NCBI RefSeq assembly: GCF_001514235.1
Contig: NZ_KQ948925.1
Span: 249,469 to 313,468 of the forward strand
DNA length: 64,000 bases
Source: Streptomyces caeruleatus
GTDB taxonomy: Bacteria; Actinomycetota; Actinomycetes; Streptomycetales; Streptomycetaceae
Direction of reading: 5' to 3'
The translations under genes and the position numbers were made by a program. The notes beneath the pieces are model-generated. The model had not been told where the DNA came from, made no database searches, and worked only from the letters and a program-made list of their open reading frames with translations. This document shows, one piece after another, positions 18,452-26,177 of this stretch (its first letter is position 1; each line of letters starts with the position of its first letter).

Positions 18452-18685
18452 ATGGACGACTGGCGAGACCACGCCGCCTGCCGCCATGAGGACCCCGACC
18501 TCTTCTACCCGATCGGCACGTCCGGACCGACCGTGCTGCAGACGGAGCAGGCGAAGGCCGTCTGCCGGCGCTGCTCGGTCCGGGAGCAGTGTCTGCGCTG
18601 GGCGCTGGACATGGACCAGTTCATCGGGATCTGGGGCGGCACGAGCGAGACCGAGCGCAGGGCGCTGCGACAGCGCGCCGGCTGA
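18452..18685 (+). CDS. WhiB-family iron-sulfur transcription factor
   Basis: A 77-residue WhiB-like protein. The four cluster ligands are present as C10 (DHAAC), C38, C41 and C47 (CRRCSVREQC), followed by the glycine turn GIWGG (often GVWGG) and a short basic tail (TERRALRQRAG). Such proteins bind a [4Fe-4S] cluster and contact the primary sigma factor. The frame is also open from GTG 18443, but AGGTGA at 18441-18446 best serves ATG 18452. The tail is short and contains few basic residues. The gene is followed at once by remnants of a two-component system on the other strand. Confidence 0.9.
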   Translation: MDDWRDHAACRHEDPDLFYPIGTSGPTVLQTEQAKAVCRRCSVREQCLRWALDMDQFIGIWGGTSETERRALRQRAG

Positions 18686-18689
18686 GCGG

Positions 18690-18800
18690 CCGTACCGCCG
18701 TGCGCCGTGACCAGGTGCCGGACGATCGGCAGCCCGAGCCCGCTGCCGCCGGTGCGCCGGCTGCGGAACTTCTCGGCCCGCCAGAACCGGTGGAGGCCCA
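18690..18800 (-). pseudogene. 3' remnant of a sensor histidine kinase
   Basis: The minus strand encodes FWRAEKFRSRRTGGSGLGLPIVRHLVTAHGG, the G2 box and end of an HATPase_c domain. No N-terminal sensor, H box or N box is present. It follows directly after the response-regulator remnant, the common order in OmpR-type pairs, so both are leftovers of one two-component operon. Confidence 0.7.
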
Positions 18801-18806
18801 GTCGAT

Positions 18807-19056
18807 GCCCCGGGTCCACTCCAGCAACTGCCGCCTGGAGAAGACCCGTTCGGGTTCGGCGACCATCGCCGGCAGGATCTCGAACCCGGCCGCGGCGCAT
18901 TCCACCGCCGCCCCCTCGCACCGCACTTCGTGCCGGACGGGGTCGACGGCGATCCCGGCGGCGCGTACGACGGGCTCCTCCCGCCGGCCGCCGGCCCGTC
19001 CGCCGCGCCGCAGCACGGTACGGATGCGGGCCATCAGCTCGTTGAGGAACTCGTCC
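18807..19056 (-). pseudogene. Remnant of an OmpR-type response regulator
   Basis: The minus strand encodes DEFLNELMARIRTVLRRGG, then VVRAAGIAVDPVRHEV and FEILPAMVAEPERVFSRRQLLEW. These are the end of a receiver domain and part of a winged-helix DNA-binding domain. The receiver start, phospho-acceptor Asp and the C-terminal wing are missing. Its upstream edge is joined to the end of the M1 peptidase gene at about 19034-19060, so a deletion has fused the two loci. Confidence 0.72.
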
Positions 19057-20446
19057 GGCCCTGGGGCCGGTTCGGCTTGCCCGGTGTGTCCAGCCAGGTC
19101 CGGAACAGACCGTCCAGGTCCCGCCCCGAGACCTGTTCCGCGAGGCGCTCGAACTGTGCGGTGGTGCCGTGGCCGTAGCGGTGCCCGGACGCCCAGGCGC
19201 GCAGGATCAGGAGGAACGCCCGGTCGCCGACGGCCTTGCGCAGGGCGTGCAGGGTCATCGCACCACGGTTGTAGACGGGGGTGCCGAAGATGTTGGCGCC
19301 GCTGCCGGGGTTGGCGGGCGGGAACTCCCACAGGCCGTCGCTCGCGGGTTTCGCGTAGAGCTCGTCGAACGTCTTCTGCGCGCTGTCGCCGCCGTGCTGC
19401 TCGGCGTAGAGCCACTCCGCGTAGGTCGCGAAGCCCTCGTTGAGCCAGATGTCCTTCCAGGAGGTGAGCGAGACGGAGTCGCCGAACCACTGGTGGGCGC
19501 TCTCGTGGACGAGGGTGCTCAGGTCGGGCGCGCTGTCGTAGACCGGACGGCTCTGGGTCTCCAGCGCGTAGCCCACGTTCGGGGCGTGGTCCACGATCGA
19601 TCCGGCGGCACGGAACGGGTAGGGGCCGAAGAGCTTGCTCTCCCACTCCAGGACGGAGGGCAGCTTCTTGAGCACGGGCGCCGCGGCGGCCGCCTCGCGC
19701 GGGTCGACGGCGTTGTAGACGCGGATGCCGTTCCTGGTGGTGAACTGCTCCACCTTGAACTTCCCGACGGTCGCGGTGGCCAGGTAGGCGGCCATGGGCT
19801 CGCTCTGACGCCAGCGGAACGTGGTCTTGCCGTGCGTGGTCCGCCGGGAGAGCAGGACGCCGTTGGCGACGGCGGTGCGCCCCTGGGGGACGGTGATCGT
19901 GAAGTCGTACGACGACTTGTCCGTGGGGTGGTTGTTCGCCGGGAACCAGGTCATCGCGCCCTGCGGTTCCCCGGCGACGAAGGCTCCGTCGTCGGTGGGG
20001 ATCCAGCCGTCGAGCGAGCCGTCCGGGTCGGTGACGGGGGCGGGCTTCCCCTTGTAGGTCACGGTGATGGTGAATCGTTCCCCCTTGCGCAGGGCGCGCT
20101 GTGGGGTGACGACGAGTTCCTGTCCGTCGCGCCGGAATCCGGCCTTGGTGTGACCGACCGTCAGGCCGGTGACGGTCAGCCCCTTGAAGTCGAGGTCGAA
20201 GCGGGTCAGACGCTGGGTGGCACGGGCGGTGAGGACGGCCCTGCCGTCGAGGCAACCGCTGCCGGTGTCGTAACGGAGCGTCAGGTCGTAGTGGCCGACG
20301 TGGTATCCGCCGTTTCCGGCGAGCGGGAAGTAGGGGTCGCCGGCTCCGGATGAGCCCGTCGGCGAGGGCGCGGCGGCCCCGAGCAGAGCGGCGAGGGCGA
20401 GGGGGGTGGTGACGAGGACGAAGGTGCGTCTGACGGCCTTCGGCAC
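19034..20446 (-). CDS. Secreted M1 family metallopeptidase
   Basis: The 470-residue protein has a signal peptide (KAVRRTFVLVTTPLALAALLGAAAP) and an M1 aminopeptidase core: the exopeptidase-like region near NVGYALETQS and the zinc site HESAHQWFG with the second ligand in NEGFATYAEW. It would act outside the cell on peptide N-termini. GTG 20446 follows AGGAG at about five bases; the frame continues to 20485 without a better site. The end is odd: after the family-like ...FRTWLDTPGKP the last residues (NRPQGRTSSSTS) are read out of frame from response-regulator remnant DNA, so the natural C-terminus has been replaced, although the domain looks complete. Confidence 0.87.
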   Translation of the reverse strand: MPKAVRRTFVLVTTPLALAALLGAAAPSPTGSSGAGDPYFPLAGNGGYHVGHYDLTLRYDTGSGCLDGRAVLTARATQRLTRFDLDFKGLTVTGLTVGHTKAGFRRDGQELVVTPQRALRKGERFTITVTYKGKPAPVTDPDGSLDGWIPTDDGAFVAGEPQGAMTWFPANNHPTDKSSYDFTITVPQGRTAVANGVLLSRRTTHGKTTFRWRQSEPMAAYLATATVGKFKVEQFTTRNGIRVYNAVDPREAAAAAPVLKKLPSVLEWESKLFGPYPFRAAGSIVDHAPNVGYALETQSRPVYDSAPDLSTLVHESAHQWFGDSVSLTSWKDIWLNEGFATYAEWLYAEQHGGDSAQKTFDELYAKPASDGLWEFPPANPGSGANIFGTPVYNRGAMTLHALRKAVGDRAFLLILRAWASGHRYGHGTTAQFERLAEQVSGRDLDGLFRTWLDTPGKPNRPQGRTSSSTS

Positions 20447-20587
20447 GTGCTCTCCTACGGTTCGGGGGGTGGACAACGGCTTCACACTAAAGGCCCCCTC
20501 CCCCGCAACTCGCCCTTGATCGGGTCAAGTCCCGGCGGGCTCCGCAGTACGCTCCGACGCACCCGCCCCTTCGTCGAGAGGCCGCCC

Positions 20588-20938
20588 GTGAGCGTGCGCG
20601 TCCGCCGTGTCTACGAACCGCCCGAGCCCGCGGACGGCGTCCGCGTCCTGGTCGACCGGCTGTGGCCGCGCGGCCTGTCGAAGGAGGCGGCCCGCGTCGA
20701 CGAGTGGCCGAAGGCGCTCACCCCGTCGACCGAACTGCGCCGCTGGTACCACGCGGGCGAGGGCTCGTACGAGGAGTTCGCCGAGCGGTACGAGGCGGAG
20801 CTGGCCGATCCCGAGGCCGTCGAACTCCTGGACCAGGTACGGGAGTTGGCACACAAGGGCGACGTGACCCTGCTGACGGCGTCCAAGACGCCGGAGCAGA
20901 GTCACGCCACCGTGCTGGTGCGCATGTTGGAGTCCTAG
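20588..20938 (+). CDS. DUF488 family protein
   Basis: A 116-residue cytoplasmic protein with the family marks VYEPPEPADGVRVLVDRLWPRGLSKE near the start, a central WYHAG...F..RYEAEL region and GDVTLLTASKTPEQSHATVL at the end. The biochemical role of DUF488 is not settled. GTG 20588 is preceded by GAGAGG. Its stop overlaps the stop of the FAD dehydrogenase gene on the other strand by four bases. A TACGCT hexamer at about 20549-20554 could be its -10 element. Confidence 0.85.
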   Translation: MSVRVRRVYEPPEPADGVRVLVDRLWPRGLSKEAARVDEWPKALTPSTELRRWYHAGEGSYEEFAERYEAELADPEAVELLDQVRELAHKGDVTLLTASKTPEQSHATVLVRMLES

Positions 20939-22608
20939 CCGACCTGCCGCGCCGCCGCCCGTCCCGCCGTGCGGCCGGAGAAGAGGCAGCCGCCGAGGAA
21001 GGTTCCCTCCAGGGCGTTGTAGCCGTGGACGCCGCCGCCGCCGAAGCCGGCGACCTCGCCGGCCGCGTACAGGCCGTCGATCGGCGTGCCGTCGGCGCCG
21101 AGCGCGCGGGAGTCGAGGTCGGTCTGGATGCCGCCGAGGGTCTTGCGGGTCAGGATGTGCAGCTTGACGCCGATGAGGGGGCCGGCCGCGGGGTCGAGGA
21201 TGCGGTGCGGGGTGGCGACGCGGCCGAGGCGGTCGCCGATGTAGCGGCGGGCGTTGCGGATGCCCTGGACCTGGGCGTCCTTGCTGTACGGGTTGGCGAT
21301 CTGGAGGTCGCGGGCCTCGATCTGGCGTCGGACGGTCTCGGCGTCGAGGAGCGGCTTGTCCGTCAGCTGGTTCATCTTCTCGACCAGTTGGTCCAGGTTC
21401 GGGGCGGTCACGAAGTCGGCGCCGTTGCGCAGGAAGGCCGCCACCGGTCCCGGGGCTCCCTTGCCGAGCACCCGCTCCTTGAGGAAGCCGGTCCGGTCCT
21501 TGGCGGTGATGTCGGGGTTCTGCTCGGAGCCCGACAGCGCGAACTCCTTCTCGATGATCTTCTGGCTGAGGATGAACCAGGAGTGGTCGTAGCCGGCGAT
21601 GTCGGCGTCGGTGCGCAGGTGCTTGAGGGTGCCCAGGGTGTCGTAGCCGGGCAGGCAGGGGTCGGGCAGTCGGCGGCCGAGGGCGTCGAACCACATGGAG
21701 GACGGTCCGGGCAGGATGCGGATGCCGTGGCCGGGCCAGATCGGGTCCCAGTTCTGCAGGCCCTCGGTGTAGTGCCACATACGGTCACGGTTGACCAGGC
21801 GTACGCCCGCCTCCGCGCTGATGTCGAGCATGCGGCCGTCGACGTAGGCGGGGACGCCGGTGACCATCTCGGTGGGCGGGGTGCCGAGCCGTTCGGGCCA
21901 GTAGCGGCGGACGATGTCGTGGTTGGCGCCGATGCCGCCGGTGGTGACGACGACGGCCTGGGCGGTGAGCTCGAACTCGCCGACGCGGTCGCGGTTGGAG
22001 GCGACGCCCCGGGCCGAGTGGTCGTCGGCCAGGACCGTGCCGCGTACGCCGCGCGCCGTGCCCTCCTCGATGACGAGCTCGTCGACCTGGTGCCGGTGGT
22101 AGAAGGTGAGCAGCCCGTCGCGCGAGGCCTGCTTGGCGTACCGCACGAACGGCTCCACGACGCCGGTGCCGGTGCCCCAGGCGATGTGGAAGCGGGGCAC
22201 GGAGTTGCCGTGGCCGTGGGCGCGCAGGTCGCCGCGCTCGGCCCAGCCGACCGTGGGCAGGAACTTGATGCCGTGCCCGTCCAGCCAGGCCCGCTTCTCG
22301 CCGGCCGCGAACTCGACGTAGGCGCGCGCCCAGCGCACCGCCCAGGAGTCCTCGTCGTCCACCCGGTCGAACCCGGCGCTGCCCTGCCAGTCGTTCCAGG
22401 CCAGGTCGAGGGAGTCCTTGATGCCCAGGCGCCGCTGCTCCGGGGAGTCGACGAGGAAGAGCCCGCCGAAGGACCAGAACGCCTGCCCGCCGAGGTTGGC
22501 GGCGTTCTCCTGGTCGACCAGCGCGACCCTGCGGCCCCGGCTGGTCAGTTCGCTCGCGGCGACCAGGCCCGCGAGTCCCGCTCCGACGACGATGACGTCG
22601 GCATCCAT
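20935..22608 (-). CDS. FAD-binding dehydrogenase (3-ketosteroid dehydrogenase-like)
   Basis: The 557-residue flavoprotein begins DADVIVVGAGLAGLVAASEL, the FAD-binding Rossmann motif, with VVVTTGGIGANH in the middle and GLYAAGEVAGFGGGGVHGYNALEGTFLGGCLFSGR at the end, the layout of the fumarate reductase/KstD flavoprotein family. It has no signal peptide and would work in the cytoplasm; the substrate, possibly a steroid or other polycyclic compound, is unknown. ATG 22608 follows GAAGGGACGG. It is 24 nt downstream of a TetR gene and is probably controlled by that regulator through the tandem operator at 23275-23307. Confidence 0.88.
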   Translation of the reverse strand: MDADVIVVGAGLAGLVAASELTSRGRRVALVDQENAANLGGQAFWSFGGLFLVDSPEQRRLGIKDSLDLAWNDWQGSAGFDRVDDEDSWAVRWARAYVEFAAGEKRAWLDGHGIKFLPTVGWAERGDLRAHGHGNSVPRFHIAWGTGTGVVEPFVRYAKQASRDGLLTFYHRHQVDELVIEEGTARGVRGTVLADDHSARGVASNRDRVGEFELTAQAVVVTTGGIGANHDIVRRYWPERLGTPPTEMVTGVPAYVDGRMLDISAEAGVRLVNRDRMWHYTEGLQNWDPIWPGHGIRILPGPSSMWFDALGRRLPDPCLPGYDTLGTLKHLRTDADIAGYDHSWFILSQKIIEKEFALSGSEQNPDITAKDRTGFLKERVLGKGAPGPVAAFLRNGADFVTAPNLDQLVEKMNQLTDKPLLDAETVRRQIEARDLQIANPYSKDAQVQGIRNARRYIGDRLGRVATPHRILDPAAGPLIGVKLHILTRKTLGGIQTDLDSRALGADGTPIDGLYAAGEVAGFGGGGVHGYNALEGTFLGGCLFSGRTAGRAAARQVG

Positions 22609-22632
22609 GGCGACCGTCCCTTCCTCATGTCC

Positions 22633-23259
22633 TCATCGGGTGGTGTCGCTGCCGTCGGTGAGCAGCGCGGTGAGCAGTTGCCCCAGCCAGGCCCGGGCGT
22701 GCTCGCCGTCCCGGTCCAGCAGCAGTTGGGTGGTGACGCCGTCGTAGGCGGCGACCACGGCGTGGGCGGCGCCGTCGATGTCGCCGAGCACGGCGGGCAG
22801 TGCGGTGTGTCCCCGTGCCCTGGCCAGCCGGTCGGCGATGGCGCCGCGCAGCCGGGCGCGGTGTTCCAGCAGGGCCTGCGCGACGGCCGGGTCGCGCGCG
22901 GCGTGCACCAGGAAGTCCGTCTTCACCAGCAGCCAGTCCCGGTCCAGCAGCAGCACCTCGGTCACCCGGTCCACGGCGGCGGGCACGTCCAGGTCCGGCC
23001 CGTCGAGGGCGAGCGCCCCGGACACCTGCTCCGCGATCAGGTCGGCGCGCTGCCGGTAGAGGGCGAAGAACAGCTCGTCCAGGCTGTCGAAGTTGGAGTA
23101 GAAGGCGCCCCTGCTGTAGCCGGCGGCCTCGCAGACCTCCTCGATGGAGACCCGGCCGAACCCTTTTGCGGCGAACACGGCGAACGCGGCGTCGAGCAGG
23201 TTGGCGCGCGTGCGGACGCGGCGCTTGGTGACGCGTCCGGTCGTTTCCTTCACCGCCAT
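22633..23259 (-). CDS. TetR family transcriptional regulator
   Basis: A 208-residue regulator with N-terminal helix-turn-helix (ANLLDAAFAVFAAKGFGRVSIEEVCEAAGYSRGAFYSNFDSLDELF) and a variable helical effector domain. ATG 23259 follows GGAGGCGGG; the longer frame to 23361 runs through the operator and is not credible. It is the first gene of an operon with the FAD dehydrogenase. Just upstream lie two adjacent perfect palindromes of the form GATAC-N6-GTATC, the expected kind of site for autoregulation. Confidence 0.9.
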   Translation of the reverse strand: MAVKETTGRVTKRRVRTRANLLDAAFAVFAAKGFGRVSIEEVCEAAGYSRGAFYSNFDSLDELFFALYRQRADLIAEQVSGALALDGPDLDVPAAVDRVTEVLLLDRDWLLVKTDFLVHAARDPAVAQALLEHRARLRGAIADRLARARGHTALPAVLGDIDGAAHAVVAAYDGVTTQLLLDRDGEHARAWLGQLLTALLTDGSDTTR

Positions 23260-23274
23260 GTCCCGCCTCCGTTC

Positions 23275-23307
23275 GATACGTGAATGTATCCGATACAGGA
23301 ATGTATC
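23275..23307. promoter_or_regulatory. Tandem palindromic operator, two GATAC-N6-GTATC sites
   Basis: Site 1 is GATAC(23275-23279)-gtgaat-GTATC(23286-23290). Site 2 is GATAC(23292-23296)-aggaat-GTATC(23303-23307). The two 16-bp inverted repeats are offset by exactly 17 bp and also share GAAT inside the spacer. They begin 16 nt upstream of the tetR start, so TetR binding would block its own operon. The alkB-like promoter lies about 70 bp further away on the other side. Confidence 0.8.
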
Positions 23308-23377
23308 CAAAGAGCCGGGCGGAAACCGGCCAGGCGTCGACTGGGAATCGAATAGGAACATATTTTCGATTGAGGGT

Positions 23378-23383
23378 TACGCT
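23378..23383 (+). promoter_or_regulatory. Probable -10 element of a leaderless promoter (alkB-like gene)
   Basis: TACGCT stands exactly six bases before ATG 23390, the spacing expected when transcription starts at the A of the start codon. No Shine-Dalgarno sequence precedes the ATG. A -35 element is not clear. Confidence 0.5.
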
Positions 23384-23389
23384 GGAACC

Positions 23390-24019
23390 ATGGCCACGCA
23401 CCTCCAAGGCTCCCTGTTCGACCAGACCGACGAGCTGCGGCTCGGCGACCCCGCCGGGATCCGCCGTACCCGGCTGGCCCACGGCGCCTGGATCGACGTG
23501 CTGCCCGGCTGGCTGAGCGGCGCCGACGCCCTGTTCGAACAGCTCGCCGCCGAGGTGCCCTGGCGAGCCGAGCGGCGCACGATGTACGACCACGTCGTCG
23601 ACGTACCTCGACTGCTCTGCTTCTACGGCGCCGACGACGCACTCCCGCACCCCGTGCTCACCGAGGCCCGCGACGCGCTGTCCGCGCACTACGCCGAGGA
23701 GCTCGGCGAGCCGTTCACGACGGCCGGGCTCTGCTACTACCGCGACGGCCGGGACGGTGTCGCCTGGCACGGGGACCGGATCGGGCGGGGCGCGCGCGAG
23801 GACACGATGGTCGCCATCCTCTCCGTGGGCGCGCCCCGGGATCTGCTGCTGCGCCCGGCGCGGGGCGGCGGCGAGACGGTGCGCCGCCCGCTGGGCCACG
23901 GCGACCTCATCGTGATGGGCGGCTCCTGCCAGCGGACCTGGGAGCACTCGATCCCGAAGACCACACGCGCCACGGGACCACGCATCAGCGTGCAGTTCCG
24001 CCCGCACGGCGTGCGCTGA
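23390..24019 (+). CDS. alkB: AlkB-like 2-oxoglutarate/Fe(II) dioxygenase
   Basis: The 209-residue protein has the 2OG-Fe(II) oxygenase signature of the AlkB family: H127 and D129 in AWHGDRIG, H186 in TWEHSIPK, and the 2OG-binding R198 with R204 in GPRISVQFR. AlkB enzymes remove alkyl lesions from DNA or RNA bases by oxidation. The start at 23390 lacks a ribosome binding site and fits a leaderless mRNA. It is divergent from the tetR/FAD-dehydrogenase operon. Whether it acts on nucleic acid or another substrate is not decided by the sequence. Confidence 0.88.
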   Translation: MATHLQGSLFDQTDELRLGDPAGIRRTRLAHGAWIDVLPGWLSGADALFEQLAAEVPWRAERRTMYDHVVDVPRLLCFYGADDALPHPVLTEARDALSAHYAEELGEPFTTAGLCYYRDGRDGVAWHGDRIGRGAREDTMVAILSVGAPRDLLLRPARGGGETVRRPLGHGDLIVMGGSCQRTWEHSIPKTTRATGPRISVQFRPHGVR

Positions 24020-24128
24020 GGCGGAGAGGCGGCCGCTTCGGGGGCGCGCGGGAGGGTGCCTCCGGTGGACGGCGCCGGAGGCGGCCCTTCCTCTGGGCGG
24101 AGCCCCGCCGGGCGGCCACACTGTGCGC

Positions 24129-25340
24129 GTGAGCGTCGAGACGCAGGTATCGGCCACCGCCCCCCGGCGCGGCGAACTGGACGCGCTGCGGGTCTTCGTC
24201 GTCCTGGGGCTGGTCTTCTTCCACTCCGCCCTGGTCTTCTCGCCGGACGACGACTTCTACGTCAAGAGCGCGCGGACGACCGAAGCCGTCACCGTGCTCG
24301 CCGGGTTCGGGGTCGTGTGGGCGATGCCGATGCTGTTCCTCGTCGCCGGGCTGGGTTCCCGCTACTCGATCCGCCGCCGAGGTGCCGCCCGCTTCACCCG
24401 TGAACGGCTGCTGCGGCTGGGCGTTCCGCTGGTCTTCGCGACCGTCGTCCTGTGCCCGCTCCCCCAGTGGCTGCGGCTGCGGGCCGCCGACCCCGGCTAC
24501 GAGGAGTCCTACGGGCGTTTCTGGCTCCGCTTCCTCACCGTCCGTCCGGACCCGGCCGACTTCCCGTTCGTCCTGCGAGGGGAGCACTTCGAGACCGGCC
24601 ATCTGTGGTTCGTCGTGCTGCTGCTCACCTTCAGCCTGCTGCTCGCCCCGGTCGCGGCGCCGCTCGCGGCCCGGTCGGAGCGGCTGGGGCAGGTGGTGCG
24701 GCGGAGGCCTTCCCTGCTCCTCGCGCCCCTCGTGCCGCTGGCCGCGATCAACGCGTTCCTCGGCATGGAGGAGGGCTTCGCGGGCTGGAACCGCTGGGCG
24801 TATCTCGTGTTCTTCGCCTTCGGGTACGTCCTCGCCGACGACGTACATGTCCGTGGCACGCTGCGTCGGGTGGCCGTTCCCGTGGGCGTGGCCGGGCTGG
24901 TCCTGTTCGCGGGGGCCGCGCCCGGGTTCATGTCGCTGGACGACCCGTTCACCGACGGGAGTCCGCTGGGCCTGGTGACGCGGGCCGTGTTCGGGGCGGC
25001 GGGCTGGTGCTGGGTCGTGGCGATCCTGGGGGCGCTGGACCGGCCGCGCCCAGGAAAGGCACGCGAGGGCCGGCCGGGCGAGGGACGGCCGCCGTCGCGC
25101 GCCATGGTGTACCTGGGGATCGCCGCCCTGCCCGTGTACGTGCTGCACCAGCCGGTGGTGGTCGCTCTGGCGTACGGCGTCGTCGGCCGGCCGGCGCCGA
25201 TCGTGATCAAGTACGCCGCGATCGTGGCCGGTTCGCTGGCGGTGATCGCGGTGCTGTACGAGTGCGTGGTGCGCAGAACTCGGCTGACGCGGTTGCTGTT
25301 CGGGATGCGGCCCGACCCGCCGGTCACGCCCGCCTCCTGA
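24129..25340 (+). CDS. Membrane acyltransferase (acyltransferase 3 family)
   Basis: The 403-residue protein has about ten transmembrane helices. It starts GELDALRVFVVLGLVFFHSALVF, where the N-terminal His (FFHS) is the conserved acyltransferase-3 histidine, and contains GHLWFVVLLLTFSLLL and LPVYVLHQPVVVALAYGVV. Such proteins O-acylate sugars or other acceptors at the membrane. The start is uncertain: GTG 24123 and GTG 24129 are both possible; CACACT six bases before 24129 would suit a leaderless mRNA. The acceptor is unknown. Confidence 0.83.
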   Translation: MSVETQVSATAPRRGELDALRVFVVLGLVFFHSALVFSPDDDFYVKSARTTEAVTVLAGFGVVWAMPMLFLVAGLGSRYSIRRRGAARFTRERLLRLGVPLVFATVVLCPLPQWLRLRAADPGYEESYGRFWLRFLTVRPDPADFPFVLRGEHFETGHLWFVVLLLTFSLLLAPVAAPLAARSERLGQVVRRRPSLLLAPLVPLAAINAFLGMEEGFAGWNRWAYLVFFAFGYVLADDVHVRGTLRRVAVPVGVAGLVLFAGAAPGFMSLDDPFTDGSPLGLVTRAVFGAAGWCWVVAILGALDRPRPGKAREGRPGEGRPPSRAMVYLGIAALPVYVLHQPVVVALAYGVVGRPAPIVIKYAAIVAGSLAVIAVLYECVVRRTRLTRLLFGMRPDPPVTPAS

Positions 25341-25389
25341 TCTGCTTTGCTGTGTCCGTCGGGCACAAACCTCACCACGCGGGACGATC

Positions 25390-26136
25390 ATGCGGGCAGA
25401 TGTGCAGCAAGTCGCGGACGGCACCTATCTGGTACACGGCAGCAACACCAACTGGGTGATCCTGACCGAGGGGGACGCGGTCACGCTGATCGACACCGGC
25501 TACCCCGGGGACCGGCCGAGGCTCCTCGCCTCGCTCGCCGAGGTGGGCAGTTCACCGGAGGCCGTCACGGCCGTGCTGATCACGCACGCGCACACGGACC
25601 ACCTGGGCAACGCCGAGTACCTGAACGCCACGCACGGCACGCCGATATACCTGCACGAGGCCGAAGTGCCGCACGCGCGCCGGGAGTTCCTGCACCAGGT
25701 GAACGTGGGGACGGTCCTGAAGAACGGCTGGCGGCCCGGCGTCCTGCCGTGGGCGATCCACGCGATCCGCTCCGGCGGCACCGCGCACGTCCCGGTCACC
25801 GCCCCCGAGCCGTTCCCCTCGGCGGGCCCGCTGGACCTGCCCGGCCGCCCCGTCCCCGTGCACACGCCCGGCCACACCGACGGGCACTGCGCCTACCACC
25901 TGCCCGACGCCGGCGTGCTGATCGCGGGCGACGCCCTGGTGAGCGGGCACCCCACCTCGCGGATCAAGGGACCGCAGCTGCTGCCCGACATGTTCCACCG
26001 CGAGCGGGCACAGGCCGTGGCCTCGCTGGACGTGCTCGAAGGCCTCAAGGGGGACGTACTGCTGCCCGGCCACGGACCCCTGCACCGGGGCTCCGTGCGG
26101 GAAGCCGCTCTTCAGGCGCGGGAGCGCGCGCTTTAG
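25390..26136 (+). CDS. MBL-fold metallo-hydrolase
   Basis: The 248-residue protein has the metallo-beta-lactamase fold with metal ligands H66, H68, D70 and H71 (THAHTDHLG), a later His in HTPGHTDGH, Asp in IAGDALVSGHP and a final His in LLPGHGPLH. No signal peptide is present, so it is cytoplasmic; it is probably a hydrolase of the glyoxalase II/quorum-lactonase-like group rather than a lactamase. ATG 25390 is preceded by GGGACG. The following DUF4032 gene starts 41 nt downstream and may be cotranscribed. Confidence 0.87.
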   Translation: MRADVQQVADGTYLVHGSNTNWVILTEGDAVTLIDTGYPGDRPRLLASLAEVGSSPEAVTAVLITHAHTDHLGNAEYLNATHGTPIYLHEAEVPHARREFLHQVNVGTVLKNGWRPGVLPWAIHAIRSGGTAHVPVTAPEPFPSAGPLDLPGRPVPVHTPGHTDGHCAYHLPDAGVLIAGDALVSGHPTSRIKGPQLLPDMFHRERAQAVASLDVLEGLKGDVLLPGHGPLHRGSVREAALQARERAL

Positions 26137-26177
26137 GGTGAGGTGACGATCACCGGCGAGGCGAGGACGAACGGCCC

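Noticed and set aside
26142..26154. Short palindrome GGTGA-cga-TCACC just after the MBL-fold gene
   Set aside because: Too short to distinguish from chance in this composition.
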